Both the position numbers and the translations under genes were made by a program. Positions 53,024 through 61,129 of a stretch of 64,000 bases of DNA are shown here, piece by piece. Each line of letters starts with the position of its first letter. Positions within the stretch are counted from its first letter, which is position 1. The stretch covers positions 1 to 64,000 of the forward strand of contig CAXTPG010000001.1 of the NCBI GenBank assembly GCA_964246015.1. The letters are read 5' to 3'. Origin of the DNA: JBBROS01 sp964246015. Its GTDB lineage: Bacteria > Pseudomonadota > Alphaproteobacteria > Acetobacterales > Acetobacteraceae. The notes under the pieces were generated by a model. It was given only the letters and a program-made list of their open reading frames with translations. It was not told where the DNA came from and made no database searches.

Positions 53024-56000
53024 TCAGGCCGCGCGACGCTCCGGGGGATGCGCGATCGCCCGGAGCAGCGTGTCCCGCACGGCGGCGGCGTCCGCCATCG
53101 CGGCTGACTTGACCAGGCCGTAGCCGCGGACGGCCATGGGAAGGGCGGCGAGGGCGATCGCGGCATCGACGGTTTCGGGCCGCAGGCGGGGAAGGGTGTC
53201 GCGCAGATCCCGTTCGTATCGGGCGGCGAAGGCGCGCTCCGCACGGCGCTCATGCTGCCAGGCGAAGGGGTCGAACCAGGTGCCGCGGAGGTGCTTGCCG
53301 TGGCGCAGAAGGCGGAACAGGGGCAGGGCATAGCGGCCCGGGATGGCGATCTTTCCCGGGCGGCCCGTCGCAGCGTCGGGTCGGGTCAGCAAGGGCGGCG
53401 ACAGGTGGAATACGGGGTTCTCGCCGTATTCGGCCTCCGCGTGGAAGCGGGCGACCTCGTATTCGTCCTTGATCGCCAGGGCGCGGAAGGCGCCCTCGGC
53501 GACCGTGCGGGCCAGGGCTTCGGTGCTGTGCGGGGCGGTGCGGGCGGCTTCCACGAGTGCGCGGTAGCGCAGCGCGAGCCGCGCGCCCTGGTAGCGGACG
53601 AGTTCCTGGGCGCGGCGGTCGACGAGGGATTGCAGGTCCTGCGCGGGGGGCACCTGGTCGGCGAGGATGTCGTCGACGAGGCCGGGCCGGTCGGCGAGCA
53701 GACGGCCCCAGAGGAAGGCGCGCTCGTTGAGGGGGATCGCGGTGCCGTTGAGGACGATGGCGCGGAGAAGGGCGGGGGCGCCCAAGGGAACCATGCCGAG
53801 CTGCCAGGCCATGCCGAGCATGAGGGTGTTGGCGGCCTGGGCGGTGCCGAACAGGCGCTCCGCCACCAGGCTGGCGCGAAGCCAGCGGCTGCGGGCTCGG
53901 TCCGTGCGGCGTTCGATGGCCCGGCGGTGCAGGCCCGCGTCGATCCGGAGGTCGCGGTACTTCAGGAAGGCTGCGCCGGCCTGAAGGTCCAGGTTGCCGA
54001 TGACCCCGGCATGGGGCGCGCAGTGGCCGAGGACGTCCGGGGAGGCAGCGACGGCGAGGTCGGCGCCGAGAAGCAGGTCGGCCTCGTTGGCGGGAATCCG
54101 CACGACGTCGAGCTGACCCTCGGGCGCGATCTGGACGTGGCTGACCACGGCGCCGTTCTTCTGGGCAAGGCCCGTGAAGTCGAGCGTGCTGACGTCGCGG
54201 CCCTCGAGATGGGCGGCCATGGCGACCACGGCGCCGCAGGTCACGATGCCGCCGCCGCCGATGCCGGCGAACAGCCCACGCCAGGGCTTCGCGAGGGCGG
54301 GGAGGGTCGGGTCGAGGAGGGTGGCGGCGAGGTCGGCTTCGCGGGCCTTCCAATGGGCGCCATGGTCCTGCTCGGGCGCCGGGGTGCTGGTGGTGACGAA
54401 GCTGGGGCAGAAGCCCTTGAGGCAGGACAGGTCGGTGTTGCAACTGGTGGGGCTGATGCGGCGCTTGCGGCCGTACTCGGTGTCGACGGGTTCGATGGCG
54501 ATGCAGTTGGATTGCGCGGTGCAGTCGCCGCAGTTCTCACAGACGCGCGGGTTGATCGCGACGTGCGTGCCGGCGGTGGCGGCGGTTCCGCGCTTGCGGC
54601 GGCGGCGCTTCTCGGTGGCGCAGACCTGGTCGTAGATGATCGCGGAGACGCCATCGTGATCGCGCATGCGGCGCTGGACGGCGTCCAGTTCGTCGCGGCC
54701 GTGGCGGAGCGTGCCGGGCGGAAGGTTGGACGCGGCCGGAAGACGGTCCGGGTCGTCGGCGACGATGGCGAGCAGGGTGACGCCCTCCGCATGGAGCTGC
54801 GCGGCGATGCGGGGGACGGTGGGTGCGCCTTCCGCCGGCTGGCCGCCGGTCATGGCGACGGCGTCGTTATACAGCAGCTTGTAGGTGATGCGGGCCTTCG
54901 CCGCGACGGCCTGGCGGATCGCGAGCAGGCCGGAGTGCTGGTAGGTGCCGTCGCCCATGTTGGCGAACATGTGGGGGATGGCGGTGAAGTGCTGCAGCCC
55001 GACCCAGGGCACGCCCTCGCCGCCCATCTGGCTGAAGGTGCGCGTCATGTCGCTGGTCGAGACCGCCATCGTGTGGCAGCCGATGCCGGCCATGGCGTGG
55101 CTGCCCGCGGGAAGCTGCGTGCTCGTGTTGTGCGGGCACCCGGCGCAGAACATCGGGGCGCGCGCGAGAAGGTTCGCGTCGGCGGGGGCCGATGGCAGGT
55201 CGAACGCGGGGACGGGGACGCCGAGGCCCGGCAGGATGCGGGCGAGGACGGTCATCAGCGTCTCGGGGGAGAGTTCGAGCGTCTCGGGCAGGAGGGGCGC
55301 GCCGTCCTGGTCGCGCTTGCCCAGGATGGCGGGGCGGTCGGGCAGGGAATACAGGGCGTCACGGAGCTGCATCTCCACCAGGCTGCGCTTCTCCTCGGCG
55401 ACCAGGATGGCCTGCTTGCCGCGGGCGAAGGCCCGGATGCCCGAGGTCTCCAGCGGCCACGCCATCGCGACCTTGTAGACCGCGATTGCGGGATGGTCGG
55501 CGAGGCCCAGGCGGCGCAGGGCGTGCATGACGTCGTGGTGGGCCTTGCCGACGGTCGCGATGCCGATCGTGGCCGCGTCGGTGCCGGAGGTGCGGCGGTC
55601 GAGGCGGTTGGCGCGGACCCAGGCGTGCAGGGCGGGGAACCGCTCGTGCAACAGGCGGCGTTCCAGCTCGCGGCGCTGGGCGGGCCAGGGGAGGTTCGGG
55701 TCGAGGTTGAGGCCGTGGGAGGGGATGGGGTGGTCGGGGGTGACGAAGGTCCGGATCGTGGGGATGGTGGCGAGGCCGTGCTGCTCGGCCGTTTCGGCGA
55801 TCGTCTTGAGCGCGACCCAGAGGCCGCTGTAGCGGGAGAGCGCAAGCCCGGCGAGGCCGAGGTCGACGATGTCCTGCACGTCGGCTGGGACCAGGACGGG
55901 TATGTTGACGGACTGGAAGATGCCGTCGGTCGAGTGCGGGAAGACGCTGGAATGGGCGACGTGGTCGTCGCCGCTGACCGCCAGGACGCCGCCATGGCGG

Positions 56001-56425
56001 GCGGTGCCGATGGTGTTGGCGCAGCGAAGGGCGTCGGCGCTGCGGTCGACGCCCGGGCCCTTGCCGTACCACAGGCCGAAGACGCCATCGACCTGCTTGC
56101 CGGGGAAGGTGTCGATCTGCTGGCTGCCCCAGAGCATGGTGGCGGCGAGGTCTTCGTTGAGGCCGGGCTGGAAGCGGATCCTGGCGGCGGTGAGAAGGGC
56201 TTCACGCCGCCACAACTCCATATCGACGCCGCCGAGGGGGGAGCCACGATAGCCGCTCACCAGCCCGCCGGTGTTCAGGCCCTGGGCGCGGTCGAGCCGG
56301 GATTGTTCGAGCAGCAGGCGAACGAGGGCCTGGACGCCGGAAAGCAGGACGGGGCGGTCGAGGTCGGTGTAGCGGCTTTCGAGGGTCGTGCGGTCGATGC
56401 CGGTCGGGGCGATTCCCACGTCCAT
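53024..56425 (-). CDS. Indolepyruvate ferredoxin oxidoreductase, fused single-chain type
   Basis: A 1133-residue fusion of the subunits of indolepyruvate:ferredoxin oxidoreductase, which decarboxylates aryl-pyruvates from aromatic amino acids to acyl-CoA using thiamine diphosphate. The N-terminal part has GLNTGGLVSGYRGSPLGGVD. The TPP site is in NMGDGTYQHSGLLAIRQAV and YNDAVAMTGGQ. The iron-sulphur region has VCENCGDCTAQSNC followed by SCNTDLSCLKGFCPS near residues 630-670, and the gamma-like domain has LAQKNGAVVSHVQIAP. ATG 56423-56425. It is divergent from an Lrp-type regulator with a palindromic site between. The regulator is therefore likely to control it in response to amino acids. Confidence 0.93.
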   Translation of the reverse strand: MDVGIAPTGIDRTTLESRYTDLDRPVLLSGVQALVRLLLEQSRLDRAQGLNTGGLVSGYRGSPLGGVDMELWRREALLTAARIRFQPGLNEDLAATMLWGSQQIDTFPGKQVDGVFGLWYGKGPGVDRSADALRCANTIGTARHGGVLAVSGDDHVAHSSVFPHSTDGIFQSVNIPVLVPADVQDIVDLGLAGLALSRYSGLWVALKTIAETAEQHGLATIPTIRTFVTPDHPIPSHGLNLDPNLPWPAQRRELERRLLHERFPALHAWVRANRLDRRTSGTDAATIGIATVGKAHHDVMHALRRLGLADHPAIAVYKVAMAWPLETSGIRAFARGKQAILVAEEKRSLVEMQLRDALYSLPDRPAILGKRDQDGAPLLPETLELSPETLMTVLARILPGLGVPVPAFDLPSAPADANLLARAPMFCAGCPHNTSTQLPAGSHAMAGIGCHTMAVSTSDMTRTFSQMGGEGVPWVGLQHFTAIPHMFANMGDGTYQHSGLLAIRQAVAAKARITYKLLYNDAVAMTGGQPAEGAPTVPRIAAQLHAEGVTLLAIVADDPDRLPAASNLPPGTLRHGRDELDAVQRRMRDHDGVSAIIYDQVCATEKRRRRKRGTAATAGTHVAINPRVCENCGDCTAQSNCIAIEPVDTEYGRKRRISPTSCNTDLSCLKGFCPSFVTTSTPAPEQDHGAHWKAREADLAATLLDPTLPALAKPWRGLFAGIGGGGIVTCGAVVAMAAHLEGRDVSTLDFTGLAQKNGAVVSHVQIAPEGQLDVVRIPANEADLLLGADLAVAASPDVLGHCAPHAGVIGNLDLQAGAAFLKYRDLRIDAGLHRRAIERRTDRARSRWLRASLVAERLFGTAQAANTLMLGMAWQLGMVPLGAPALLRAIVLNGTAIPLNERAFLWGRLLADRPGLVDDILADQVPPAQDLQSLVDRRAQELVRYQGARLALRYRALVEAARTAPHSTEALARTVAEGAFRALAIKDEYEVARFHAEAEYGENPVFHLSPPLLTRPDAATGRPGKIAIPGRYALPLFRLLRHGKHLRGTWFDPFAWQHERRAERAFAARYERDLRDTLPRLRPETVDAAIALAALPMAVRGYGLVKSAAMADAAAVRDTLLRAIAHPPERRAA

Positions 56426-56484
56426 GGTCGCGGCTCCTGGAGGAGTGTCGTGGCAGTGTAACGCGGAAGGGGGTGGAGGGTGTT

Positions 56485-56530
56485 CCCATTATGGGGGTAG
56501 GCTGGGGCGGTTCTTGGCAGGATCTGCCAA
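56485..56530. promoter_or_regulatory. Candidate Lrp/AsnC operator(s) between IOR and lrp-like genes
   Basis: TTGGCAG-GAT-CTGCCAA at 56514-56530 is a perfect inverted repeat with 7-bp arms, 39 bp before the ATG of the regulator. A second perfect palindrome, CCCAT-T-ATGGG, lies at 56485-56495. Their length and position in a divergent gap suit an AsnC/Lrp-type dimer binding site. The repeats are seen directly; the binding is inferred. Confidence 0.5.
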
Positions 56531-56568
56531 TGGTGCGCCGCAGCGTGGAAGGGTTATGCGTCTAAGCC

Positions 56569-57039
56569 ATGCGTCTTGACCGGATCGACCACGCCATCCT
56601 GGATCACTTGCAGCAGCAGGGACGCGCGACGAGCGCGGAACTGGGGGAGGTCGCCGGGTTGTCGGCGAGCCCCGCGCATCGGCGGCAGCGGCTGCTGGAG
56701 GAGGGTGGGATCATCCGCGGCTACGTGGCGCTCCTGGACCAGGACCGGGTCGGCCTGCCGGTCAACGTGTTCGTGTCGGTGCGGCTTTCGGCGCAGACGG
56801 AGGACCACCTGGCAGTGTTCGAGCAGGCGGTGGCGGGCCTGCCCGAAGTGATGGAGTGCTACGTCATGTCGGGCGCCAGCGACTATCTGCTGCGGGTGGT
56901 GGCGCCGGACCTGGGGGCGTACGAGGAGTTCCTGCGGACGAAGCTGACGCGGGTTCCGGGGGTGCGGGGGGTCGAGAGCGCGTTTGCGTTGAAGCGGGTG
57001 GCGTATCGAACGAACCTGCCGTTGCGGCGGGGGCGTTGA
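56569..57039 (+). CDS. Lrp/AsnC-family transcriptional regulator
   Basis: A 156-residue regulator. The helix-turn-helix is LDRIDHAILDHLQQQGRATSAELGEVAGLSASPAHRRQRLLEEGGIIRGY, followed by the RAM/Lrp ligand-binding domain with VFVSVRLSAQTEDHLAVFEQAV and VMECYVMSGASDYLLRVVAPD. Lrp-type proteins respond to amino acids and often control the gene next to them. Here the IOR gene is divergent 143 bp away, with palindromes in between, so local control of aromatic amino-acid breakdown is the most economical reading. Confidence 0.93.
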   Translation: MRLDRIDHAILDHLQQQGRATSAELGEVAGLSASPAHRRQRLLEEGGIIRGYVALLDQDRVGLPVNVFVSVRLSAQTEDHLAVFEQAVAGLPEVMECYVMSGASDYLLRVVAPDLGAYEEFLRTKLTRVPGVRGVESAFALKRVAYRTNLPLRRGR

Positions 57040-57055
57040 GCGTCATGTATGACGC
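57040..57055 (+). promoter_or_regulatory. Palindrome upstream of the DUF433/DUF5615 pair, candidate operator
   Basis: GCGTCAT-GT-ATGACGC is a perfect inverted repeat with 7-bp arms that begins at the base after the regulator's stop and ends 28 bp before the DUF433 start. Autoregulation of toxin-antitoxin operons uses such sites. It may alternatively act on the transcript end of the lrp-like gene. Confidence 0.45.
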
Positions 57056-57083
57056 CGACTGGCGGTCCGAGAGGGAGGCTTGA

Positions 57084-57302
57084 ATGGACTGGATGGAGTG
57101 TCCTGAGATCGAGATCAGGCCGGGTGTCCTGGGCGGTGCGCCCGTGCTGCGAGGCAGCCGGGTGCGGCCTGAACACCTTCTCCTGAACATAGATCAAGGG
57201 GCGGAGTGGCTGGCCGAAGCGCACCAGCTTTCGCTCGACCAGGTCAGGGCAGTCTTGCGCTTCCATGAGCGGTCGATGGGGCAGCTTGCGCCTGCTGTTT
57301 GA
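57084..57302 (+). CDS. DUF433-type antitoxin-like protein
   Basis: A 72-residue DUF433 protein. These have a winged or homeodomain-like DNA-binding fold and are usually found before DUF5615 PIN-like genes as presumed antitoxins. The pattern IEIRPGVLGGAPVLRGSRV is the family signature; the second half LSLDQVRAVLRFHERSM is helical. ATG 57084 has GAGGGAGG at 57071-57078. It overlaps the downstream gene. Antitoxin activity is inferred from the pairing. Confidence 0.85.
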   Translation: MDWMECPEIEIRPGVLGGAPVLRGSRVRPEHLLLNIDQGAEWLAEAHQLSLDQVRAVLRFHERSMGQLAPAV

Positions 57303-57651
57303 CCAAAACATGCCTCTGCCCGTCCGCCGACTGCTACCTGAGCATGAGGTGATGACAGCCCTGGACATGGGCTGGTCCACGCTTGCGAACGGAGACCTGA
57401 TTGCGGCGGCCGAGGCGGCCGGCTTCGACGTTGTCGTTACGCTCGACAAGCGCATCCGGGATCAGCAGAACCTGGTGGGCCGGACGATCGGCATCGTTGT
57501 GCTGCCGGAGCAGCGGATGGACGTTTTGACGGCTGGCCTGGACGTGATCAAGGAGGCTATCGGGCGCGTGGGACGGGGCGAATACATCGAAGTGGGGCTT
57601 CCCAAACCGAACTTGGTCCGACGCCCGCCGCCGGATCGGTGCCGATCGTGA
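57286..57651 (+). CDS. DUF5615 PIN-like protein, presumed toxin
   Basis: A 121-residue PIN-like protein. RLLFDQNMPLPVRRLLPEHEV is the DUF5615 start with the acidic Asp of the metal site. ANGDLIAAAEAAGFDVVVTLDKRI gives the next acidic residues. I choose the TTG at 57286 (LRLLFDQN) since family members begin right at this strand; the ATG at 57265 is an in-frame alternative and would enlarge the overlap with the DUF433 gene from 17 to 38 bp. The last residues are basic (VRRPPPDRCRS). Nuclease activity is presumed from the fold. Confidence 0.8.
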   Translation: MRLLFDQNMPLPVRRLLPEHEVMTALDMGWSTLANGDLIAAAEAAGFDVVVTLDKRIRDQQNLVGRTIGIVVLPEQRMDVLTAGLDVIKEAIGRVGRGEYIEVGLPKPNLVRRPPPDRCRS

Positions 57652-57769
57652 TTACCGACCAGCCGTCGCGCTTGGGGTCTGGCGGAGCTCGAAGCATCGA
57701 ACCACGCCCGGCCCCGTTTTAGCAACAAACATCCGGCTTGGCGCTCTTCGCATCCGGCAAGGCGCTGGC

Positions 57770-58258
57770 TTAAGATCTCTGGCGGTCTCGAGGGGTAAGA
57801 ACAAGCCGAGGATTGATGGAGTTTATGCCGAGTTGGTGCTGAATGAAGGTAGTCTGGCAGACCATGCGTCTTGCATCGACTGGGACTGTGGTGGGGCAGT
57901 CCACGAAATAGGTTGCAAGTTTACCGCTACGGGCCTTGCGCACGTAGCCCGTCCACGTCACGGTGGCGCTGCTGGACGGCGGGCTGCCTGGGGTCAACGT
58001 CACCGTTTCGCCACCGACCCGCGTAACGACCAGCTCGCCGTTGGCTCGGAAGTCAAATACAATGCTTCCATTCCCCTCCCGTGTCCAGCGTTCGACGGTG
58101 GCGGCGCTCGGCGTCCACACGCCGGTGACGCGCGTTCCTGCAATCGGCGCGGTGAGCACCGGGGCCGCATCTGCGCGCGGCGGGGGGGGTGGGGCGGCAC
58201 ACGCCGCTACGATGATCAGGGCGGAGCCTGCAAACAATCAGTCCACGGTACGCACCAT
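57770..58258 (-). pseudogene. Putative lipoprotein gene with an in-frame TGA after the sixth codon
   Basis: A strong ribosome site TAGGAG lies eight bases before an ATG at 58256-58258. That reading frame (M V R T V D) meets TGA at 58238-58240 and then continues without a break into a lipoprotein signal (LFAGSALIIVAACAAPPPPP) and a 120-residue beta-rich domain ending at 57770. Either the gene is damaged by one base (for example TGG to TGA), or translation starts at the TTG at 58237 that follows the stop directly. The mature protein has the lipobox AAC and the strands VTGVWTPSAATVERWTREGNGSIVFDF. No named family was recognised. Confidence 0.6.
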
Positions 58259-58568
58259 TTCCAGCACTCCTACGAAGGCGTTCAGCTCGTTGCTACGAAC
58301 CCGAGACGGGTGTGTTGGGGTCCGGGTCAGGTTGAAAAATGTTACTGTCCGGTACAGGACTTTTCTAGCAGAATCAATGTTAAGTTGTAACGAACAATTC
58401 AGTTTTCTCTGCTGGCGTCGGGGCGTGCCGGCGACGATAGGGCGGTGATGGTTGAGCGGCTGTGGCCCCCTGGTCGAGCCTGCGCATAGCGGTTGTGCGG
58501 CGCGGCGTTTTACCCGATGACGGGCGCAACTACCGTCCTGGTCGCTGCCCCCAAACCACAGAGGCGTC
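58259..58568. other. Gene-free stretch between the lipoprotein gene and marC
   Basis: A 310-bp gap with a markedly AT-rich patch at about 58330-58400, probably promoter DNA for the leftward lipoprotein gene. It holds the imperfect palindrome CTGTCCGGTACAG at 58345-58357, similar in shape to operators of TetR-type repressors, though no such regulator is nearby. I see no convincing gene or structured RNA in the rest. Confidence 0.45.
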
Positions 58569-59207
58569 GTGATCCCCGCATTCCTCATGGCCTTCCCCGC
58601 CCTGTTCAGCATCGTCAACCCGATCGCCGGCGCGTTCATCTTCCGGGAGGCGACGGCGGATCGGACGCATGACGAGCGCGCGGCGCTCGCGTGCCGGGTC
58701 GGGGTGTACTCGCTGATCGTCATGCTGGTGGCGCTGGGCGGCGGGTCGTACGTGCTCGCGGTGTTCGGGATCAGCCTCGAGGCGTTGCGGATCGCGGGTG
58801 GGCTCGTGCTGGCCCTGTTCGCATGGGAGCTGCTGGGGACGCCCGAGAAGCGCGAGGGGCGAAAGCAGGAACAGGCGTCCGAGGTCGGCGCCGACGACCC
58901 GGCGTTCTTCCCGCTGACGCTGCCGTTCACGACGGGACCGGGGACGATCGCGGTCGCCGTGGCGCTGGGGGCGGGGCGGCCGGTGGCGGGGGCGGCGGGG
59001 TTCTGGGCAGGCGTGACCCTGGCGGCGGTGGTGCTCGCAGGGGTGATCGCGCTGACCTACTCCTACTCGAGCAAGCTGTCGGACGTGCTGGGGCGGAACG
59101 GGAGCCGCACGGTGACGCGGCTGTCGGCGTTCCTGCTGTTCTGCATCGGCGTGCAGTTGCTGATCAACGGCGTGGTGGGCGTGCTGGGGCCGTTGCTCGC
59201 CCGTTGA
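58569..59207 (+). CDS. MarC-family integral membrane protein
   Basis: A 212-residue inner-membrane protein of the MarC/UPF0056 family with six hydrophobic segments. The start is AFLMAFPALFSIVNPIAGAFIF and the family signature PLTLPFTTGPGTIAVAVALGAG is in the middle. The function of the family is still unsettled, despite the early naming after antibiotic resistance. ATG 58569. It is followed at 38 bp by a methyltransferase gene in the same direction, so it may belong to the same transcript, but no overlap supports that. Confidence 0.88.
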   Translation: MIPAFLMAFPALFSIVNPIAGAFIFREATADRTHDERAALACRVGVYSLIVMLVALGGGSYVLAVFGISLEALRIAGGLVLALFAWELLGTPEKREGRKQEQASEVGADDPAFFPLTLPFTTGPGTIAVAVALGAGRPVAGAAGFWAGVTLAAVVLAGVIALTYSYSSKLSDVLGRNGSRTVTRLSAFLLFCIGVQLLINGVVGVLGPLLAR

Positions 59208-59244
59208 AACGCAACCCTCCCCCGCCATGTGCGTTCCGGGAACA

Positions 59245-60186
59245 ATGCTGGACGCCATGCAAGGAACGGAAACGGAGCGGCTGACGCACCTGGTGCGGCT
59301 GGTGCAGGCGTCGGGCTATGCCTTCGTCACGCCCACCCCGCTGACCCACGCGCGTGTCGTCGCGCGGCCGGGCCGGGCTTGGGCGCGGGATCTCCGTGAC
59401 GTGTTCGGGTGGAGCCTGCCGTTTCATCCGCACGTGCTGCCGTCCGGCATCATGGAGGCGATGCGGAAGGCCGACGTCCTTGCGCCGTCCGGCGACGGGT
59501 GGCGCAGCCTGGTGCGCATGGCGAGCCTCGAAGGATCGACGTTCCTGCACTCGGCCTACCCGACGGAGGCGGCCGATTCCGTGTTCTTCGGCCCCGACAC
59601 CTACCGGTTCGCGCAGTCGATCCTGCGGGTCCTTGGCTCCAGCGTGAAAATCGGGCGCGCGGTGGATGTCGGCTGCGGCGCCGGGCCGGGGGCGGTGCTG
59701 ATGGCGCGTGCGCATCCGGGGGCGGAGGTGCTGGGGGTCGATATCAACCACGCGGCGCTGCGGCTGACCCGGGCGAATGCGGCGCTGGCGGGGGTCGCGG
59801 TCTCGGTGGTTCACAGCGATCTGCTGACGGGCGTCGAGGGTGACTTCGACCTGATCGTCGCCAACCCCCCCTACATGGCGGACCCGGCGGCACGGGCGTA
59901 CCGCGACGGCGGCGGCGCGCTGGGCGCCGCGCTGTCGCTGAGGATTCTCGAAACCGCCATCGAACGGCTGGCGCCAGGCGGGACGGTGCTGCTCTACACC
60001 GGCGCCGCGATCGTCGATGGCGTCGATCCCTTCCATGACGCGGCGGGCGCGGTCCTGCGCGGCAGCGGGCTCGCGTGGCGGTACCGGGAGCTGGACCCCG
60101 ACGTGTTCGGGGAGGAGCTGGAGGGTGGCGCCTACGCGGCGGCCGATCGCATCGCCGCGGTCGAACTCATTGCACGCAAAGGATAA
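59245..60186 (+). CDS. Class I SAM-dependent methyltransferase with N-terminal extension
   Basis: A 313-residue methyltransferase. The N-terminal 120 residues are an unplaced helical domain (LTHLVRLVQASGYAFVTPTPLTHARVV). The SAM-binding core starts at AVDVGCGAGPGAVLMARAHPGAEVLGVDINHAAL, and motif IV reads DLIVANPPYMADP. NPPY is the signature of enzymes that methylate amide or amino nitrogens such as HemK/PrmC and N6-adenine enzymes. Start choice among ATG 59227, 59245 and 59257 is uncertain. Only 4 bp separate it from the next gene, so the two form an operon; the substrate is unknown. Confidence 0.85.
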   Translation: MLDAMQGTETERLTHLVRLVQASGYAFVTPTPLTHARVVARPGRAWARDLRDVFGWSLPFHPHVLPSGIMEAMRKADVLAPSGDGWRSLVRMASLEGSTFLHSAYPTEAADSVFFGPDTYRFAQSILRVLGSSVKIGRAVDVGCGAGPGAVLMARAHPGAEVLGVDINHAALRLTRANAALAGVAVSVVHSDLLTGVEGDFDLIVANPPYMADPAARAYRDGGGALGAALSLRILETAIERLAPGGTVLLYTGAAIVDGVDPFHDAAGAVLRGSGLAWRYRELDPDVFGEELEGGAYAAADRIAAVELIARKG

Positions 60187-60190
60187 GGCC

Positions 60191-61075
60191 ATGCCCGACG
60201 GCACGTTCGCCCCCGCCCTGACCGAGAATGACCGGTGGCATCGGCGGCTCGCCGCATTCAATGCCGCGCGGTTCACGCCAGGGTTGCCGCACGCGGGATG
60301 GGAGGCCGCGCTGCTGGCCGATGCGGAACTGGCGGTCGACGAGGGCCGGTGGCTGGAGGACCGGCGCGCAGCCGTGGCGGCGCGGGCGGCGGAGGCGCCG
60401 CGGGACCCCGACGGCTTCGTCGCGTGGTTCGAGTCGCTGGAGCGGACGGGGCCGGGGCAGGGCGATCCGCTGTTCCCGTGGCTTGCGGAGCAGGCGACGC
60501 TCGACGAGATGCGCTGGTTCCTGCAGCAGGAGGTCGCGGGCGAGGCGGGGTTCGACGACCTGACGGCCATCACGCAGATGCGCCTGCCCGTGCGGGCGAA
60601 GCTCGAGCTGGCACGGAACTATTGGGACGAGATGGGCCGGGGCAACGCGAAGGGCATGCATGGGCCGATGCTGGAGCACCTGGCGCGCAAGCTGAAGCTG
60701 GAGCCGCGGGTCGAGACGACGGTGTGGGAGGCCCTGGCGCTGGCGAACACCATGGCGGGACTGGCGGCCAATCGCCGGTACGCGTTCCATTCGGTGGGGG
60801 CGTTGGGGGTGATCGAGCAGACGGCGCCGGGTCGGGCGAAGCTGGTGGGGGAGGGGCTGCGGCGCCTGGGGATCAGCGGCAAGGACCGGCACTACTTCGA
60901 CCTGCATGCGGTGCTGGACATCAAGCACAGCGCGGCCTGGAACGCGGAGGCGGCGTGGCCGCTGGTGGCGGAGAACCCGGACTGGGCGCCGGCCCTGGCG
61001 GAGGGCGCGCTGATGCGGCTGGAATGCGGGGCGGCGTGCTTCCGGCGGTATCGGGCGGAGTTGGGAGTGCGCTGA
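60191..61075 (+). CDS. Iron-containing redox enzyme family protein (haem-oxygenase-like di-iron oxidase fold)
   Basis: A 294-residue, mostly alpha-helical protein that resembles the haem-oxygenase-like di-iron oxidases (HDO). Candidate metal ligands fall into the expected order: Glu in WFLQQEVAGE near residue 115, the NYWDEMGRGN helix with GMHGPMLEHL (Glu and His) near residues 140-160, and the H-x3-D-x2-H set in YFDLHAVLDIKHSA near residue 240. Known HDO members (CADD, UndA, BesC, SznF-type) catalyse unusual oxidations such as C-C cleavage, N-hydroxylation or alkene formation. The tight pairing with a methyltransferase is notable. The substrate and the activity are not predicted. Confidence 0.75.
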   Translation: MPDGTFAPALTENDRWHRRLAAFNAARFTPGLPHAGWEAALLADAELAVDEGRWLEDRRAAVAARAAEAPRDPDGFVAWFESLERTGPGQGDPLFPWLAEQATLDEMRWFLQQEVAGEAGFDDLTAITQMRLPVRAKLELARNYWDEMGRGNAKGMHGPMLEHLARKLKLEPRVETTVWEALALANTMAGLAANRRYAFHSVGALGVIEQTAPGRAKLVGEGLRRLGISGKDRHYFDLHAVLDIKHSAAWNAEAAWPLVAENPDWAPALAEGALMRLECGAACFRRYRAELGVR

Positions 61076-61085
61076 ACGGAATGGG

Positions 61086-61115
61086 CGCAGGGCGGGGTCC
61101 AAGCCCCACCCTGCG
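61086..61115. terminator. Hairpin between convergent genes
   Basis: CGCAGGGcGGGG-TCCAAG-CCCCaCCCTGCG at 61086-61115 forms eleven pairs with one mismatch. It sits 10 bp after the HDO stop and 15 bp from the end of the small opposite gene, so it can stop transcription from both sides. No T-tract. Confidence 0.5.
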
Positions 61116-61129
61116 AATGGCGGCGCTGA

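Noticed and set aside
57730..57766. CRISPR-like repeats
   Set aside because: Only two imperfect 16-bp units with a 5-bp spacer; far from CRISPR architecture, and no cas genes exist in the window.
58238..58930. A 230-codon leftward frame opposite marC
   Set aside because: It overlaps marC, which has clear family motifs, and its residues look like reverse-frame translation; only its last six codons matter as the start region of the lipoprotein gene.
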